From contig JADJXY010000002.1 of NCBI GenBank assembly GCA_016720065.1, positions 757,001 to 821,000 of the forward strand: DNA of 64,000 nt. Direction: 5' to 3'. This stretch comes from Betaproteobacteria bacterium. Its GTDB lineage: Bacteria; Pseudomonadota; Gammaproteobacteria; Burkholderiales; Rhodocyclaceae. The position numbers were made by a program, and so were the translations under genes. The notes below the pieces were generated by a model. It worked only from the letters and a program-made list of their open reading frames with translations. It was not told the origin of the DNA and made no database searches. Positions 50,785 to 59,287 of the stretch are shown here, in pieces; the first letter of the stretch is position 1; each line of letters begins with the position of its first letter.

Positions 50785-51703
50785 GCCCCTCGATGCCCGG
50801 CGCCGACGCCTGCTTCTGGCGGGGGCGCTGGCGGGCCTGAGCCCCGCGCTCCGGGCGGGATCTCCTGCCGTATTGATTCCCGGGCCGGTGCATGTCGGTG
50901 CGCGCCTCCTGCAAAGGGTGTCGCCCACCGGCATGCCGGAAGCGCGTCCCGACACCTTCGGGCCGATGACCCTGTTCGTCTTCCCCACCGCGGTGGCGGC
51001 GACTCCCTTCGACCTCTACATCGTCGACCCCGGCCTGGGGGCGCTCCTGCGCTATGACCCGGCCCTGGACGCCATGGCGCCGGTGCGGGGGGCCCGGGTG
51101 AGTCCCCAGTCCCGCATCGCCGCGCTGCCGGATGGCTCGGTTGCCCTGGCCAACGGCGGTGCGCTTCCGGTGCAGCGCTTTGCCCGGGGCGGGCGCCAGA
51201 TTCAGACCGTAGACCCGCAACTGGGGTCGGCCCCTTACGACGACATCGTCGCCGATCCGTCCAGCGGGCGGTTCTACGGTCTGGACCGGGTGCAGGGTCG
51301 CCTGGAGGAGACCATGCCCCAGGGACGCGGCGGCGTGGTCCTGCCGCCGGGACTCCTGCCCGATCTGCCGGTTGCCCTGGCCATGGACGACAGGCGGCTC
51401 TACGCCGCCGGACGCGTCTGCGCCTGTGTCGAGGCCATCGACCTGTTCGGGAGCCGCAGCAAGGAAGTCGTCGCCGAGGCGCTGCCCCAGGTGATCGCCC
51501 TGGCCGCCGGTGGGGGCTGGCTGGCCATCAACGAGGGCAGCGAGAGGCTGCTGCGCCTCTACCGCGATGGCCTTTTGCGGGTGGAGCGGCACCACAGCGA
51601 TCTGCAGCTGGTCAATCCGCAGGGGATGGCCCTGGCCAACGGGACGCTCTACGTGGCCGATGCGGGCGCGCGTCGCATCGCCACCTTCAGGTTGCGCCCA
51701 TGA
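50750..51703 (+). CDS. Secreted beta-propeller protein
   Basis: From GTG 50750 the 317-residue protein starts MDTKLPAPAAGRPLDARRRR with LLLAGALAGLSPALRAG, a hydrophobic signal after four arginines that could be a Tat-type signal. The rest is weakly repeated propeller blades (FDLYIVDPGLGALLRYDPA, RFYGLDRVQGRLEE, GTLYVADAGARRIATFRL). No heme motif is seen; a CACVEA pair lies near 225. It overlaps the preceding cytochrome gene by 35 bases and the next gene by 4, so the run is tightly coupled. Confidence 0.75.
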   Translation: MDTKLPAPAAGRPLDARRRRLLLAGALAGLSPALRAGSPAVLIPGPVHVGARLLQRVSPTGMPEARPDTFGPMTLFVFPTAVAATPFDLYIVDPGLGALLRYDPALDAMAPVRGARVSPQSRIAALPDGSVALANGGALPVQRFARGGRQIQTVDPQLGSAPYDDIVADPSSGRFYGLDRVQGRLEETMPQGRGGVVLPPGLLPDLPVALAMDDRRLYAAGRVCACVEAIDLFGSRSKEVVAEALPQVIALAAGGGWLAINEGSERLLRLYRDGLLRVERHHSDLQLVNPQGMALANGTLYVADAGARRIATFRLRP

Positions 51704-52788
51704 GCTTCGTCTGGCGCCCGCTACCGCTCCTTGCCGGTCTGATGCTGCTCTTGGCCGGTTGCGCCTCGGAACCCCTGGTCCTGCGCCTCAACCTGGCGCC
51801 CGAAGCGACAAGGCGCATCCACTTTCCGCCCGAGGCCGACAGCGAAGTGCCGCGCTACGTCTATGCCGGTGAGCTGCTGGGCGAGCAGAATTTCGTCCCC
51901 GCCGAAGGGCACCGGGACGGCTTCCTGACGGTGCTGGGCAAGGCCATCGCAGGCTTCTTCGAAAACCCGGAGCGCACCGTGCTGCAAAGGCCTCAGTCCG
52001 GCGTGGTCGACGAGGACGGACGCATCCTGGTCACCGATGTGAGCCGCGGTGCCGTGTTTGTCTTCGATGAAAAGGCAGGACAACTCGACCTGTGGGAATT
52101 TGCCCAGGGATTCCGCCGCTTCGTGTCTCCCTCCGGCATCGCCCTGGGCCCCGAAGGCCGCGTCTTCGTGGCCGATGCCGACCTGAGGCGGGTGGTGCTC
52201 CTGGACCGGGAAGGAAAGGGAAGCGGGATCGTCGGCCCCGACCAGTTGCAGCGGCCCACGGGACTGGCCTGGGACGCGGCCGCCAGCCTGCTCTACGTCG
52301 CCGATACCGAGGCTCACCAGATCAAGGTCTTCGACCTCACCGGACGGCTGGTGCGCACCCTGGGGAGACGGGGGGAAGGGCCGGGCGAATTCAACTACCC
52401 CACCTCCCTCGCGCTGGCACGGGACGGCCTGGTGGTGTCGGACACCATGAACGCCCGTATTCAGGTGCTGCCCCTGGAGGAAGGCGGGCCTCCCCTGGTG
52501 TTCGGCCGGCGCGGCACCCGGGTGGGGGATTTCGTGCGGCCCAAGGGGGTTGCCGTCGACGGCGAGGACAATCTCTACGCCGTGGAGTCCTACCACGATC
52601 ACTTGCTCATCTTCGACCGGCGTGGCCGCTTCCTGCTGCCCATCGGCGGCACCGGCAAGGAGGTCGGACGGTTTTACCTGCCGGGGGGCGTGTGGGTGGA
52701 CGCCCGCAACCGCGTCTTCGTCGCCGATACCTTCAACGGCCGCGTCGTCATTTTTCAATTCCTGGGCGGAGGTGCCGAAAGTGAATGA
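51700..52788 (+). CDS. NHL beta-propeller lipoprotein
   Basis: The 362-residue protein has lipobox LLAGC (Cys 21) in MSFVWRPLPLLAGLMLLLAG. NHL blades follow: GRVFVADADLRRVVLLDREG, SLLYVADTEAHQIKVFDLTG, DNLYAVESYHDHLLIFDRRG and NRVFVADTFNGRVVIFQF. It resembles the lipoprotein at 41821 in order of blades, including GEFNYPTSLALARDG / GEFNLPRDAAIGRNG. It overlaps the 11-heme gene by 8 bases. Confidence 0.9.
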   Translation: MSFVWRPLPLLAGLMLLLAGCASEPLVLRLNLAPEATRRIHFPPEADSEVPRYVYAGELLGEQNFVPAEGHRDGFLTVLGKAIAGFFENPERTVLQRPQSGVVDEDGRILVTDVSRGAVFVFDEKAGQLDLWEFAQGFRRFVSPSGIALGPEGRVFVADADLRRVVLLDREGKGSGIVGPDQLQRPTGLAWDAAASLLYVADTEAHQIKVFDLTGRLVRTLGRRGEGPGEFNYPTSLALARDGLVVSDTMNARIQVLPLEEGGPPLVFGRRGTRVGDFVRPKGVAVDGEDNLYAVESYHDHLLIFDRRGRFLLPIGGTGKEVGRFYLPGGVWVDARNRVFVADTFNGRVVIFQFLGGGAESE

Positions 52789-55444
52789 AACCCGTCCATG
52801 GCGCCGTCTCGGGGCCTGTGCCGCGACGCTCCTGTGTCTCGCCGTCGTCTGGCTGGCGGCCGACCCGGCCCGCGCGGCACGCATTTCCGATATCCGCGGG
52901 ACCAAGCACAATCTTTCCGCCGCCGCGGACGGGAGCGCCTATACCCGGGGCGATGGCAGCAGTGGAAGCGTCACCACCCGCACCCTGAAGGCGGCCAGCG
53001 AAACCCAGGTCTGCGTCTTCTGCCATACCCCCCACGGGGCGACCGCCTCGACGCCCCCGCTGTGGAATCGCAAGGTGGCCGGGCAGGGCTATACCCAGAA
53101 CTATGTCATGTACGACTCGTCCAGCCTGGACGCGAAGCAGATCCAGGGCGCCCTGAATCAGCCCGGGGGCAGTTCCAAGCTCTGCCTGTCCTGCCACGAC
53201 GGCACCATGGCCATCGGCAGCGTCAATGTCCTCAACGGTCAGGGCAGCGCCTCGACGCCGGGCACCCAGGTCGTCACCATGACCTCCGGCGGGGTCGCCG
53301 ACACGCCGGGCGCCCAGCACCCCATGCCGGGCGGCGCCGGAGCCGCCACCGGTTTTACCCGCAATCTGGGGACCGACCTCGCCAACGACCATCCCATATC
53401 GGTCACCTTCGACGCCACTCTGGCCAGCCGCGACGGCGAACTGCGCACGCCGGACAACATTCTGGTTGGCCAGCGGACCCCCAGCGTGCGCCCGAAACTG
53501 CCCCTGGAAAGCATCGCCGAGGCGGGCAACCAGCCGCAAATCCAGTGCGCCAGTTGCCATGACCCCCACATCCGCGAGCAGAACGAAGCCACGGTGGGCA
53601 ACCAGAAATTCCTGCGCCTCAACCGTTTCCAGGAAAAGAATCCTCCCAGCCCCACCGGCTTCGACAGCACCGACAACTCCGGCGACATCATCTGCCTGGC
53701 CTGTCACGACAAGAACGGCAGCAACGGCGCCTGGGCCTATTCAGCCCACGCCAATCCCCTGGTGGCCACCCAGACCTACCTCTCCGCGGCTGCGACGCAG
53801 CGGGAGTTTCCCGCCGCCATGCCGGTCTGGAAGGCGGCCTGCCTCAACTGCCACGACACCCATACCGTGGCAGGATCGCGGCGCCTGCTGCGGGAAGGCA
53901 CCGACAGCGCCACGACGCCCAAGTCGGGGGGCAATCCGGCCATCGAGGAGACCTGCTACCAGTGCCATGCCTCCGCGGGTCAGGCTGTCATCACCCCGAC
54001 CACGACGGTGCCCAATATCAAGGATGACTTCACCACCCTGGCGCGTCGCATGCCCATCCGCTCGTCGGATCAGGCCGGGGGAAGCGAGCGGCACGACATC
54101 AACGCCAATTTCAACGACGGAATCTTCATCGACTGCACCCTGGCCACCAGCCGCTGCGGCAAGGATTTCCTGGAAAGCCGGGCTACCCTGGGGGTTAGCA
54201 ACCTGAGCAACCGCCATGCCGAGTGTACCGACTGCCACAACCCCCACCGGGTGGTGAAGTTCCGCGATTTCCGCGGCGCCGCCGGCTCCGGCAGTCTGAC
54301 GGGAACGCCCGACGCGGCGGGTACGCATCGTCATACCGACGACGTCAATACCGTCCACAGCAATATCGCCTCCGGCGTCCTGCGCGGCGCCTGGGGGGTG
54401 GAGCCGGTGTATGGCTCGGCAAGTTTCAACAGCCTGCCCACCAGCTATCTGGTCAAGCGCGGCGATCCAGGCAACAGCACGGATTCCAGCGCCAGCGCCA
54501 ACCATGTGACGCGGGAGTACCAGATCTGCCTCAAGTGCCATTCGGACTACGGCTATTCGGACAACAACAGTCATCCGGCCGGCAACCGGCCCACCCTGGG
54601 CAGTTTTACCGGCGGCACGCCGAGCGGGACCAACAACCTGACCCAATACACCAACCAGGCCCGGGAGTTCCAGGCCCCCCTGACCCACAAGGGCGAAGTG
54701 ACGACGACCGACAGCGGCGCTTCCAGCACCTACAGCACCGCCAATCACCGCTCCTGGCATCCGGTCATGGACAACACCGGCCGCACCCCGGCCATCCGGG
54801 CGGCCAACGCCAACAACTGGAACTTCCCCTGGCGCAACGCCGTGGGCACCCAGACCATGTACTGCACGGACTGCCACGGCTCAGGCGTCGCTTCCGGGTC
54901 GGCGTCGGTCATTCCTACCGGGGGCGAGAACGGCAGCCCCTGGGGGCCCCATGGTTCGAACAACAACTTCCTTCTCAAGGGCCAGTGGAACAGCAGCACC
55001 GGCACCGGGCAGCAGAACGACGGCCTGTGCTTCAAGTGTCACAGCTACACGCTCTATGCCACCCGAGGCAACGGCACCAGCGGCTTCGGGGGCAGCAAGG
55101 ACACCAATCTGCACTCCTACCACGCCGACAAGATCGGCCGCATGCGCTGCAGCTGGTGCCACGTGGCCGTTCCCCACGGATGGAAGAACAAGGCCCTCCT
55201 GGTCAATCTCAACGACGTGGGGCCGGAAGCCGGTCTGGCCGCCAATACCCAGGTGCGCAACAACACCACGGCGGGCTACAACCAGGAGCCCTATTACATG
55301 AATGCCCTGCTCAAGGTGCGCAACTTCAAGACCAGCGGCAACTGGTCCGATACCGATTGTGGCTCGCGGGGGGCACCGGGCAACGGTCAGAGCGGGCGCA
55401 ACTGGATGAAGGACTCCAATGAAAATTGCGCCAACCCTCCCTGA
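52781..55444 (+). CDS. Undecaheme cytochrome with OmcE-like N-terminal module
   Basis: The 887-residue protein starts at GTG 52781, with GGAGG 8 bases upstream. A signal peptide ends near ARA (about 33). Residues 33-311 repeat the tetraheme module: TKHNLS, CVFCHTPHG (C78), CLSCHDGT (C135), NLGTDLANDHPI, CASCHDPH (C256) and CLACHDK (C305). Seven more motifs follow: CLNCH, CYQCH, CTDCH, CLKCH, CTDCH, CFKCH and CSWCH, giving 11. The C-terminal half is rich in Ser, Thr, Asn and Gly, as in surface-exposed cytochromes. It could be the extracellular terminal or a cap of a filament; that is inference. It overlaps the ResB-like gene by 26 bases. Confidence 0.9.
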   Translation: MNETRPWRRLGACAATLLCLAVVWLAADPARAARISDIRGTKHNLSAAADGSAYTRGDGSSGSVTTRTLKAASETQVCVFCHTPHGATASTPPLWNRKVAGQGYTQNYVMYDSSSLDAKQIQGALNQPGGSSKLCLSCHDGTMAIGSVNVLNGQGSASTPGTQVVTMTSGGVADTPGAQHPMPGGAGAATGFTRNLGTDLANDHPISVTFDATLASRDGELRTPDNILVGQRTPSVRPKLPLESIAEAGNQPQIQCASCHDPHIREQNEATVGNQKFLRLNRFQEKNPPSPTGFDSTDNSGDIICLACHDKNGSNGAWAYSAHANPLVATQTYLSAAATQREFPAAMPVWKAACLNCHDTHTVAGSRRLLREGTDSATTPKSGGNPAIEETCYQCHASAGQAVITPTTTVPNIKDDFTTLARRMPIRSSDQAGGSERHDINANFNDGIFIDCTLATSRCGKDFLESRATLGVSNLSNRHAECTDCHNPHRVVKFRDFRGAAGSGSLTGTPDAAGTHRHTDDVNTVHSNIASGVLRGAWGVEPVYGSASFNSLPTSYLVKRGDPGNSTDSSASANHVTREYQICLKCHSDYGYSDNNSHPAGNRPTLGSFTGGTPSGTNNLTQYTNQAREFQAPLTHKGEVTTTDSGASSTYSTANHRSWHPVMDNTGRTPAIRAANANNWNFPWRNAVGTQTMYCTDCHGSGVASGSASVIPTGGENGSPWGPHGSNNNFLLKGQWNSSTGTGQQNDGLCFKCHSYTLYATRGNGTSGFGGSKDTNLHSYHADKIGRMRCSWCHVAVPHGWKNKALLVNLNDVGPEAGLAANTQVRNNTTAGYNQEPYYMNALLKVRNFKTSGNWSDTDCGSRGAPGNGQSGRNWMKDSNENCANPP

Positions 55445-56438
55445 GGTGCTGGCCAGAAAGCGGCTGTCGCCGGGGGGCTGGGTCTCCGCGCTGGGATCCC
55501 TCAAGCTTACGCTGGCCATTCTTGCGCTCCTCGGGATTACCGTGGTCGTCACCTACCTGAGCGAAGCCAGGCCCGCCTGGGTGGTGATCCTGCCGCTGGC
55601 GGCGGCGGCGCTCAACCTGGCGGCCGCCATCACCAGCAATGGGGTCTTCCGCCGCCGCCTGCCCCTGCTGGTCTTTCATCTCTGCCTGCTCGCGCTCATC
55701 CTCCTGGTCCTGGCCGGACGCCTGACCTATCTCAAGGGCAGCACCGAAGTCACGGAGGGAACCTGGTTCGAGGGCAACTTGACCGCCTTCGAGGCCGGCC
55801 CCTGGCACGGGGACGGCTACCGCCGCTTGCGCTTCGCCAATAGGGGATTTTCCATCGCCTACGAAGCGGGCTTGCGGCGGGGGCCGACGCGCAACGCCGT
55901 GAGCTATGTGGACGGGGAGGGCAGGCCCCGCGAGGCCGTCATCGGCGACCAGACCCCCCTGGTCATGGCCGGCTACCGTTTCTACACCAGCCACAACAAG
56001 GGCTTTGCTCCCACCTTCGCCTGGCTTCCGGCGGGCGGCGCCGAGGCCATCGTCGGATCGGTCCATTTGCCGGCATATCCCTTGCATGAGTATCGCCAGG
56101 CCCAGAGTTGGACCTTGCCCGGATCGGGGCAGGAAGTGTGGGTTCAGCTCGTTTTCGAGGAGAACCCCCTCGATCCCGACCGGGCCGGCGAATTCCGCAT
56201 GCCAGCCCGGCATGGGGTCGTGGTGCGCGCAGGCGAAGGACGCTGGGAAGTCGGCCCGGGGGCGGAACTTGCCCTGCCGGGCGGAAAACTGCGCTACCTG
56301 GGGCTGCGGGCGTGGATGGGCTACACGGTGCATTACGACCCGACCCTGCCCTGGCTGTTGGCGGCTGCCGTGGCGGCAGTGCTGGCGCTGGCCGCGCACT
56401 ATCGGGAGAAGTTCGCCGAGCGGCCCTGGAACGTTTGA
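55419..56438 (+). CDS. resB: ResB-like cytochrome c biogenesis protein
   Basis: The 339-residue membrane protein has segments near 24-48, 52-72 and 83-103, then a long soluble part (about 115-305) and a last segment (about 308-328). SLKLTLAILALLGITVV and the layout fit ResB/CcsB, which with CcsA holds heme for ligation in System II. It is shorter than typical ResB (about 450 or more). Its position directly before ccsA and after the 11-heme gene suggests it serves these cytochromes. Confidence 0.82.
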   Translation: MKIAPTLPEVLARKRLSPGGWVSALGSLKLTLAILALLGITVVVTYLSEARPAWVVILPLAAAALNLAAAITSNGVFRRRLPLLVFHLCLLALILLVLAGRLTYLKGSTEVTEGTWFEGNLTAFEAGPWHGDGYRRLRFANRGFSIAYEAGLRRGPTRNAVSYVDGEGRPREAVIGDQTPLVMAGYRFYTSHNKGFAPTFAWLPAGGAEAIVGSVHLPAYPLHEYRQAQSWTLPGSGQEVWVQLVFEENPLDPDRAGEFRMPARHGVVVRAGEGRWEVGPGAELALPGGKLRYLGLRAWMGYTVHYDPTLPWLLAAAVAAVLALAAHYREKFAERPWNV

Positions 56439-56450
56439 GCAAGGAGCCTC

Positions 56451-57260
56451 ATGCTGGAAGTCCAACTGCTGTGGTTTGCCCTGCTGGCCTACGTCGGCGC
56501 AGGGTCGGCCGCCATTTTCGCCCTGCTTCTGCACAAGCGCTGGGAGCGTTCCATTCTGGCCGGGATGGTCCTGGGACTGCTGGCCCATACCGCCTCCCTC
56601 GCCGTGCGCTGGGCCACCCTGGGTCACGGTCCCTTCGTGACCCTGTTCGAAATCCTGTCCAGCAACGTGTGGAGCCTGATGCTGGCCTTCACCCTTGCGT
56701 ACTGGCGCATCCCCGCCCTGCGTGCGAGCGCCGCCGTGGTCATGCCCATTCTCTTCCTCATGATGGGCTGGCTCATGATGACCAGCCCCAAGGCCGGGCA
56801 CTTCCCGCCCACCTACCATACCCTCTGGCTGTACATCCACATCGGCTTCGGCAAGGTCTTTCTCGGTGCGGTCCTGGTGGCGGTGGGCCTCGCCGGGGTC
56901 ATCCTCCTGCGTCGCACGGCCTGGGGAGACGGGCGCTTTGCCCGCCTGGCGGCCAGCGATCACCTCGATGAACTGGGCTACCGCTGCCTGGCCATCGGTT
57001 TCATTTTCGAAACCCTGATGCTCATCGCCGGAGCCATCTGGGCCCAGGACGCCTGGGGTCGCTACTGGGCCTGGGATCCGCTGGAGACCTGGGCCTTCGT
57101 CACCTGGCTCACCCTGGGCTTTGCCCTGCACGCCCGCCACACCTACCGCCTCGGGCCGGAACGCAGTTCGCTGCTGGTCATGGCCGTCTTTGCCATCGCT
57201 TTCCTGACCTTCTTCGGCGTGCCCTTCGTGTCTACCGCACCGCACAAGGGGGCCGTGTGA
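56451..57260 (+). CDS. ccsA: CcsA/ResC heme handling and ligation protein
   Basis: The 269-residue membrane protein has the WWD-type motif WGRYWAWDPLETWAFVTWLT near residues 203-222 and HTASLAVRW upstream. About eight hydrophobic segments are present. It binds heme on the periplasmic side and attaches it to CXXCH. It follows resB by 12 bases and overlaps the next gene by 4. Confidence 0.93.
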   Translation: MLEVQLLWFALLAYVGAGSAAIFALLLHKRWERSILAGMVLGLLAHTASLAVRWATLGHGPFVTLFEILSSNVWSLMLAFTLAYWRIPALRASAAVVMPILFLMMGWLMMTSPKAGHFPPTYHTLWLYIHIGFGKVFLGAVLVAVGLAGVILLRRTAWGDGRFARLAASDHLDELGYRCLAIGFIFETLMLIAGAIWAQDAWGRYWAWDPLETWAFVTWLTLGFALHARHTYRLGPERSSLLVMAVFAIAFLTFFGVPFVSTAPHKGAV

Positions 57261-59077
57261 AACCGGAACCCAGCCTCCTCGCGCGAGCCTGGTTCGGCCT
57301 GGCCCTCGCGGCCCTGGGGGTTTCCGCCCTGCTGGCCGTCGTCCTGGTGGCGGCGCGTACCCCCTTCCTCGGTCTGGGCGGCGGTTTTTTTCGTACCGCC
57401 CTGGTGCTGCACGTCAACCTGGCGGTGGTGGTCTGGTTTCTCGCCGCCGCCGCCGGGGCCTGGACGCTGGTCCGCGGCCGGCAGGACGCTGCCGGCTGGG
57501 CGGCCTTTGCCCTGGCCGTGCTGGGAGTCGCGCTGATCGGCCTGGCTCCCTTTCTGGGCGGTCCGCCCCCGGTCCTGGCCAATTACCTGCCGGTCCTCGA
57601 CAGCCCGGTGTTTCTCTGGGGGCTGGGACTCTTCCTCGCTGCCGCCGTGCTGGCCGGGGTGTTGTCGGCCACCGGCGGCTGGGGGGCGGTGTCACCCCTG
57701 CCGGTCCAGGCCGTGCGCTGGGCTGCCGTTGCCATGACGGCCGCCCTGGCGGTTTTCCTCATCGACCGCGGGCGGGCGCCGGCCTCGCGCCTCGTATTGC
57801 CGGTCACCCTGGACGATCAGCTGTGGGGGGCAGGGCACCTCCTTCAGTTTGTGCACACCCTGCTCATGATGGCAGCCTGGGCGTTGCTGGGCCGCCGCTT
57901 CCTGGACGCCGTTCCGCGCTTCGCGGCCCCGGCGGGATGGGCGCCCGCCGCGACGGCGCTCTTTTCCCTCGGGGGCGTCTACCTCTCCCTGCATTGGGAT
58001 GTGGGCAGCGGCGAACAGCGCGGCGGCTACACCGACCTCATGCGCTGGGGGCTATGGCCGGGACCGACCCTGCTGGCGGCGGGCCTGCTGCTGGGCGCCT
58101 GGCGGCACAGGGGGCAGGGCTTCGACGGCGGTGAGCGCTGCCTCCTGGCCTCTGTGGCCCTGTACGCCTTCGGCTGCCTGATCGGCGCCACCATCACGGG
58201 CAACGCCACCACGGCCGTGCCTGCCCACTACCACGGTACCGTCGGCGCCGTCACCCTGGCCTACCTGGCTCTCGCCCTGCGTCAGACCTCGCCAGCGGCA
58301 GCGTCGGCTTTCCGCTTGCCTCTGGTGTACGGAGGCGGCATCGCGATCCTGGCGGCAGGACTCGGCTGGTCCGGCCTGCTCGGAATTCCGCGCAAGGCGA
58401 CCCACGCCGAACTTCTGGATCAGGGCAGCGCCTATCTCACGGCCATGGGCCTGGCCGGCCTGGGGGGCTTCGTGGCCCTGGCGGCGGTATTGGTGCTCAG
58501 CGCGCGATTGCTGCGCGCCGGCCTGCGCGGCGCGCGGAATGCGCAGGCGCCGAGGCGGGACGTGCGCCTGCGGGCGGCCGGCGTCACGCTGGCCGCCGTC
58601 GTGGCCGGCGGTGCGGGACTGAGCTTCCTGCCGGGCCTTTCCCCCACGGTTCCCCTGAGAGCCGACGGCCACGTGGCGGAAAAGCGCCGACTCGAGATCG
58701 ACCAGCGTTTTGCCCAGGGGGTCGTGATGCTGCACACGCGGGAATACGAGCACGCCCTGGCTGCATTCCATCGCGTCCTGGAATTGGCGCCGGAGATGCC
58801 GGAAGCCCACGTGAACGCGGGGTTTGCCCTGCTGGGCCTGGGGAAGTCCGCCGCGGCCAGGGATTTTTTTGACGCGGCGACGTCCCTGCGACGGGACCAG
58901 ATCAACGCCTACTATGGTTTGGCCCTGGCCCTGGAGGGAACGGGCGACGTCTTCGGCGCGATGCAGGCCATGGAGAGCTACCTGCACCGGGCGCCGGCCG
59001 GCGACCCCTACCGCCGCAAAGCCGAGGCGGCGGTGTGGGAATGGCGCGCCCGCCTGGAGTCGGAGCGCAAGGGCTGA
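57257..59077 (+). CDS. Heme-copper oxidase subunit I-like protein with C-terminal TPR domain
   Basis: The 606-residue protein (GTG start) has about twelve hydrophobic segments in residues 10-460, then a soluble tail (470-606) with two TPR repeats (EYEHALAAFHRVLELAPEMP, AHVNAGFALLGLGKSAAARD). Oxidase-type histidines are present at H52 (LVLHVNLAVVVW, helix II), H194 (LWGAGHLLQFVH, helix VI) and H324/H326 (VPAHYHGTVGA, helix X). The helix VII pair that completes CuB reads HW (H246-W247) instead of HH. GIPRKATHAELLDQGSA matches the loop before helix XII. It could be an altered oxidase or nitric-oxide reductase, or an assembly protein. Confidence 0.7.
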   Translation: MKPEPSLLARAWFGLALAALGVSALLAVVLVAARTPFLGLGGGFFRTALVLHVNLAVVVWFLAAAAGAWTLVRGRQDAAGWAAFALAVLGVALIGLAPFLGGPPPVLANYLPVLDSPVFLWGLGLFLAAAVLAGVLSATGGWGAVSPLPVQAVRWAAVAMTAALAVFLIDRGRAPASRLVLPVTLDDQLWGAGHLLQFVHTLLMMAAWALLGRRFLDAVPRFAAPAGWAPAATALFSLGGVYLSLHWDVGSGEQRGGYTDLMRWGLWPGPTLLAAGLLLGAWRHRGQGFDGGERCLLASVALYAFGCLIGATITGNATTAVPAHYHGTVGAVTLAYLALALRQTSPAAASAFRLPLVYGGGIAILAAGLGWSGLLGIPRKATHAELLDQGSAYLTAMGLAGLGGFVALAAVLVLSARLLRAGLRGARNAQAPRRDVRLRAAGVTLAAVVAGGAGLSFLPGLSPTVPLRADGHVAEKRRLEIDQRFAQGVVMLHTREYEHALAAFHRVLELAPEMPEAHVNAGFALLGLGKSAAARDFFDAATSLRRDQINAYYGLALALEGTGDVFGAMQAMESYLHRAPAGDPYRRKAEAAVWEWRARLESERKG

Positions 59078-59149
59078 GTGCCTGCGAAAGTCCCCTTCGC
59101 CCCGGAACGTCATGCGAGCAGCACAAGGATTGGGAAATCTCCCGGTTTA

Positions 59150-59175
59150 TTCCCAGTTACGGGAAGTGCTTCCCG
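59150..59175. promoter_or_regulatory. Triple half-site upstream of ccmF
   Basis: TTCCCA-GTTA-CGGGAA-GTGC-TTCCCG gives three half-sites at exact 10-bp steps, one per helical turn. The first two form the same palindrome as at 40462 and 42947 with one mismatch; the last two form it in inverse orientation. The centre is about 100 bases before the predicted ccmF start, a normal enhancer distance. Confidence 0.6.
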
Positions 59176-59237
59176 GGACTGAGAAGAAGCGGGCAAGCCC
59201 AGGCGTCGGCGGGCCTAGCGCAATCGGGTCGCGGCGC

Positions 59238-59254
59238 TTGGAACCGATCTTGCT
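59238..59254 (+). promoter_or_regulatory. Sigma-54 promoter of ccmFGHI
   Basis: TTGGAACC-GATC-TTGCT has GG (59240-59241) and GC (59252-59253) ten bases apart and an intact TTGCT. The start would be near 59265, 23 bases before the ATG; GGAG lies 7 bases before it. Confidence 0.75.
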
Positions 59255-59287
59255 ACCGCTTGCCGCATTACCCTGCGGAGTTTCTCG

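Noticed and set aside
57257..59077. Functional terminal oxidase
   Set aside because: The CuB ligand set is incomplete by eye and no subunit II or III is nearby; it is reported as oxidase-like only.
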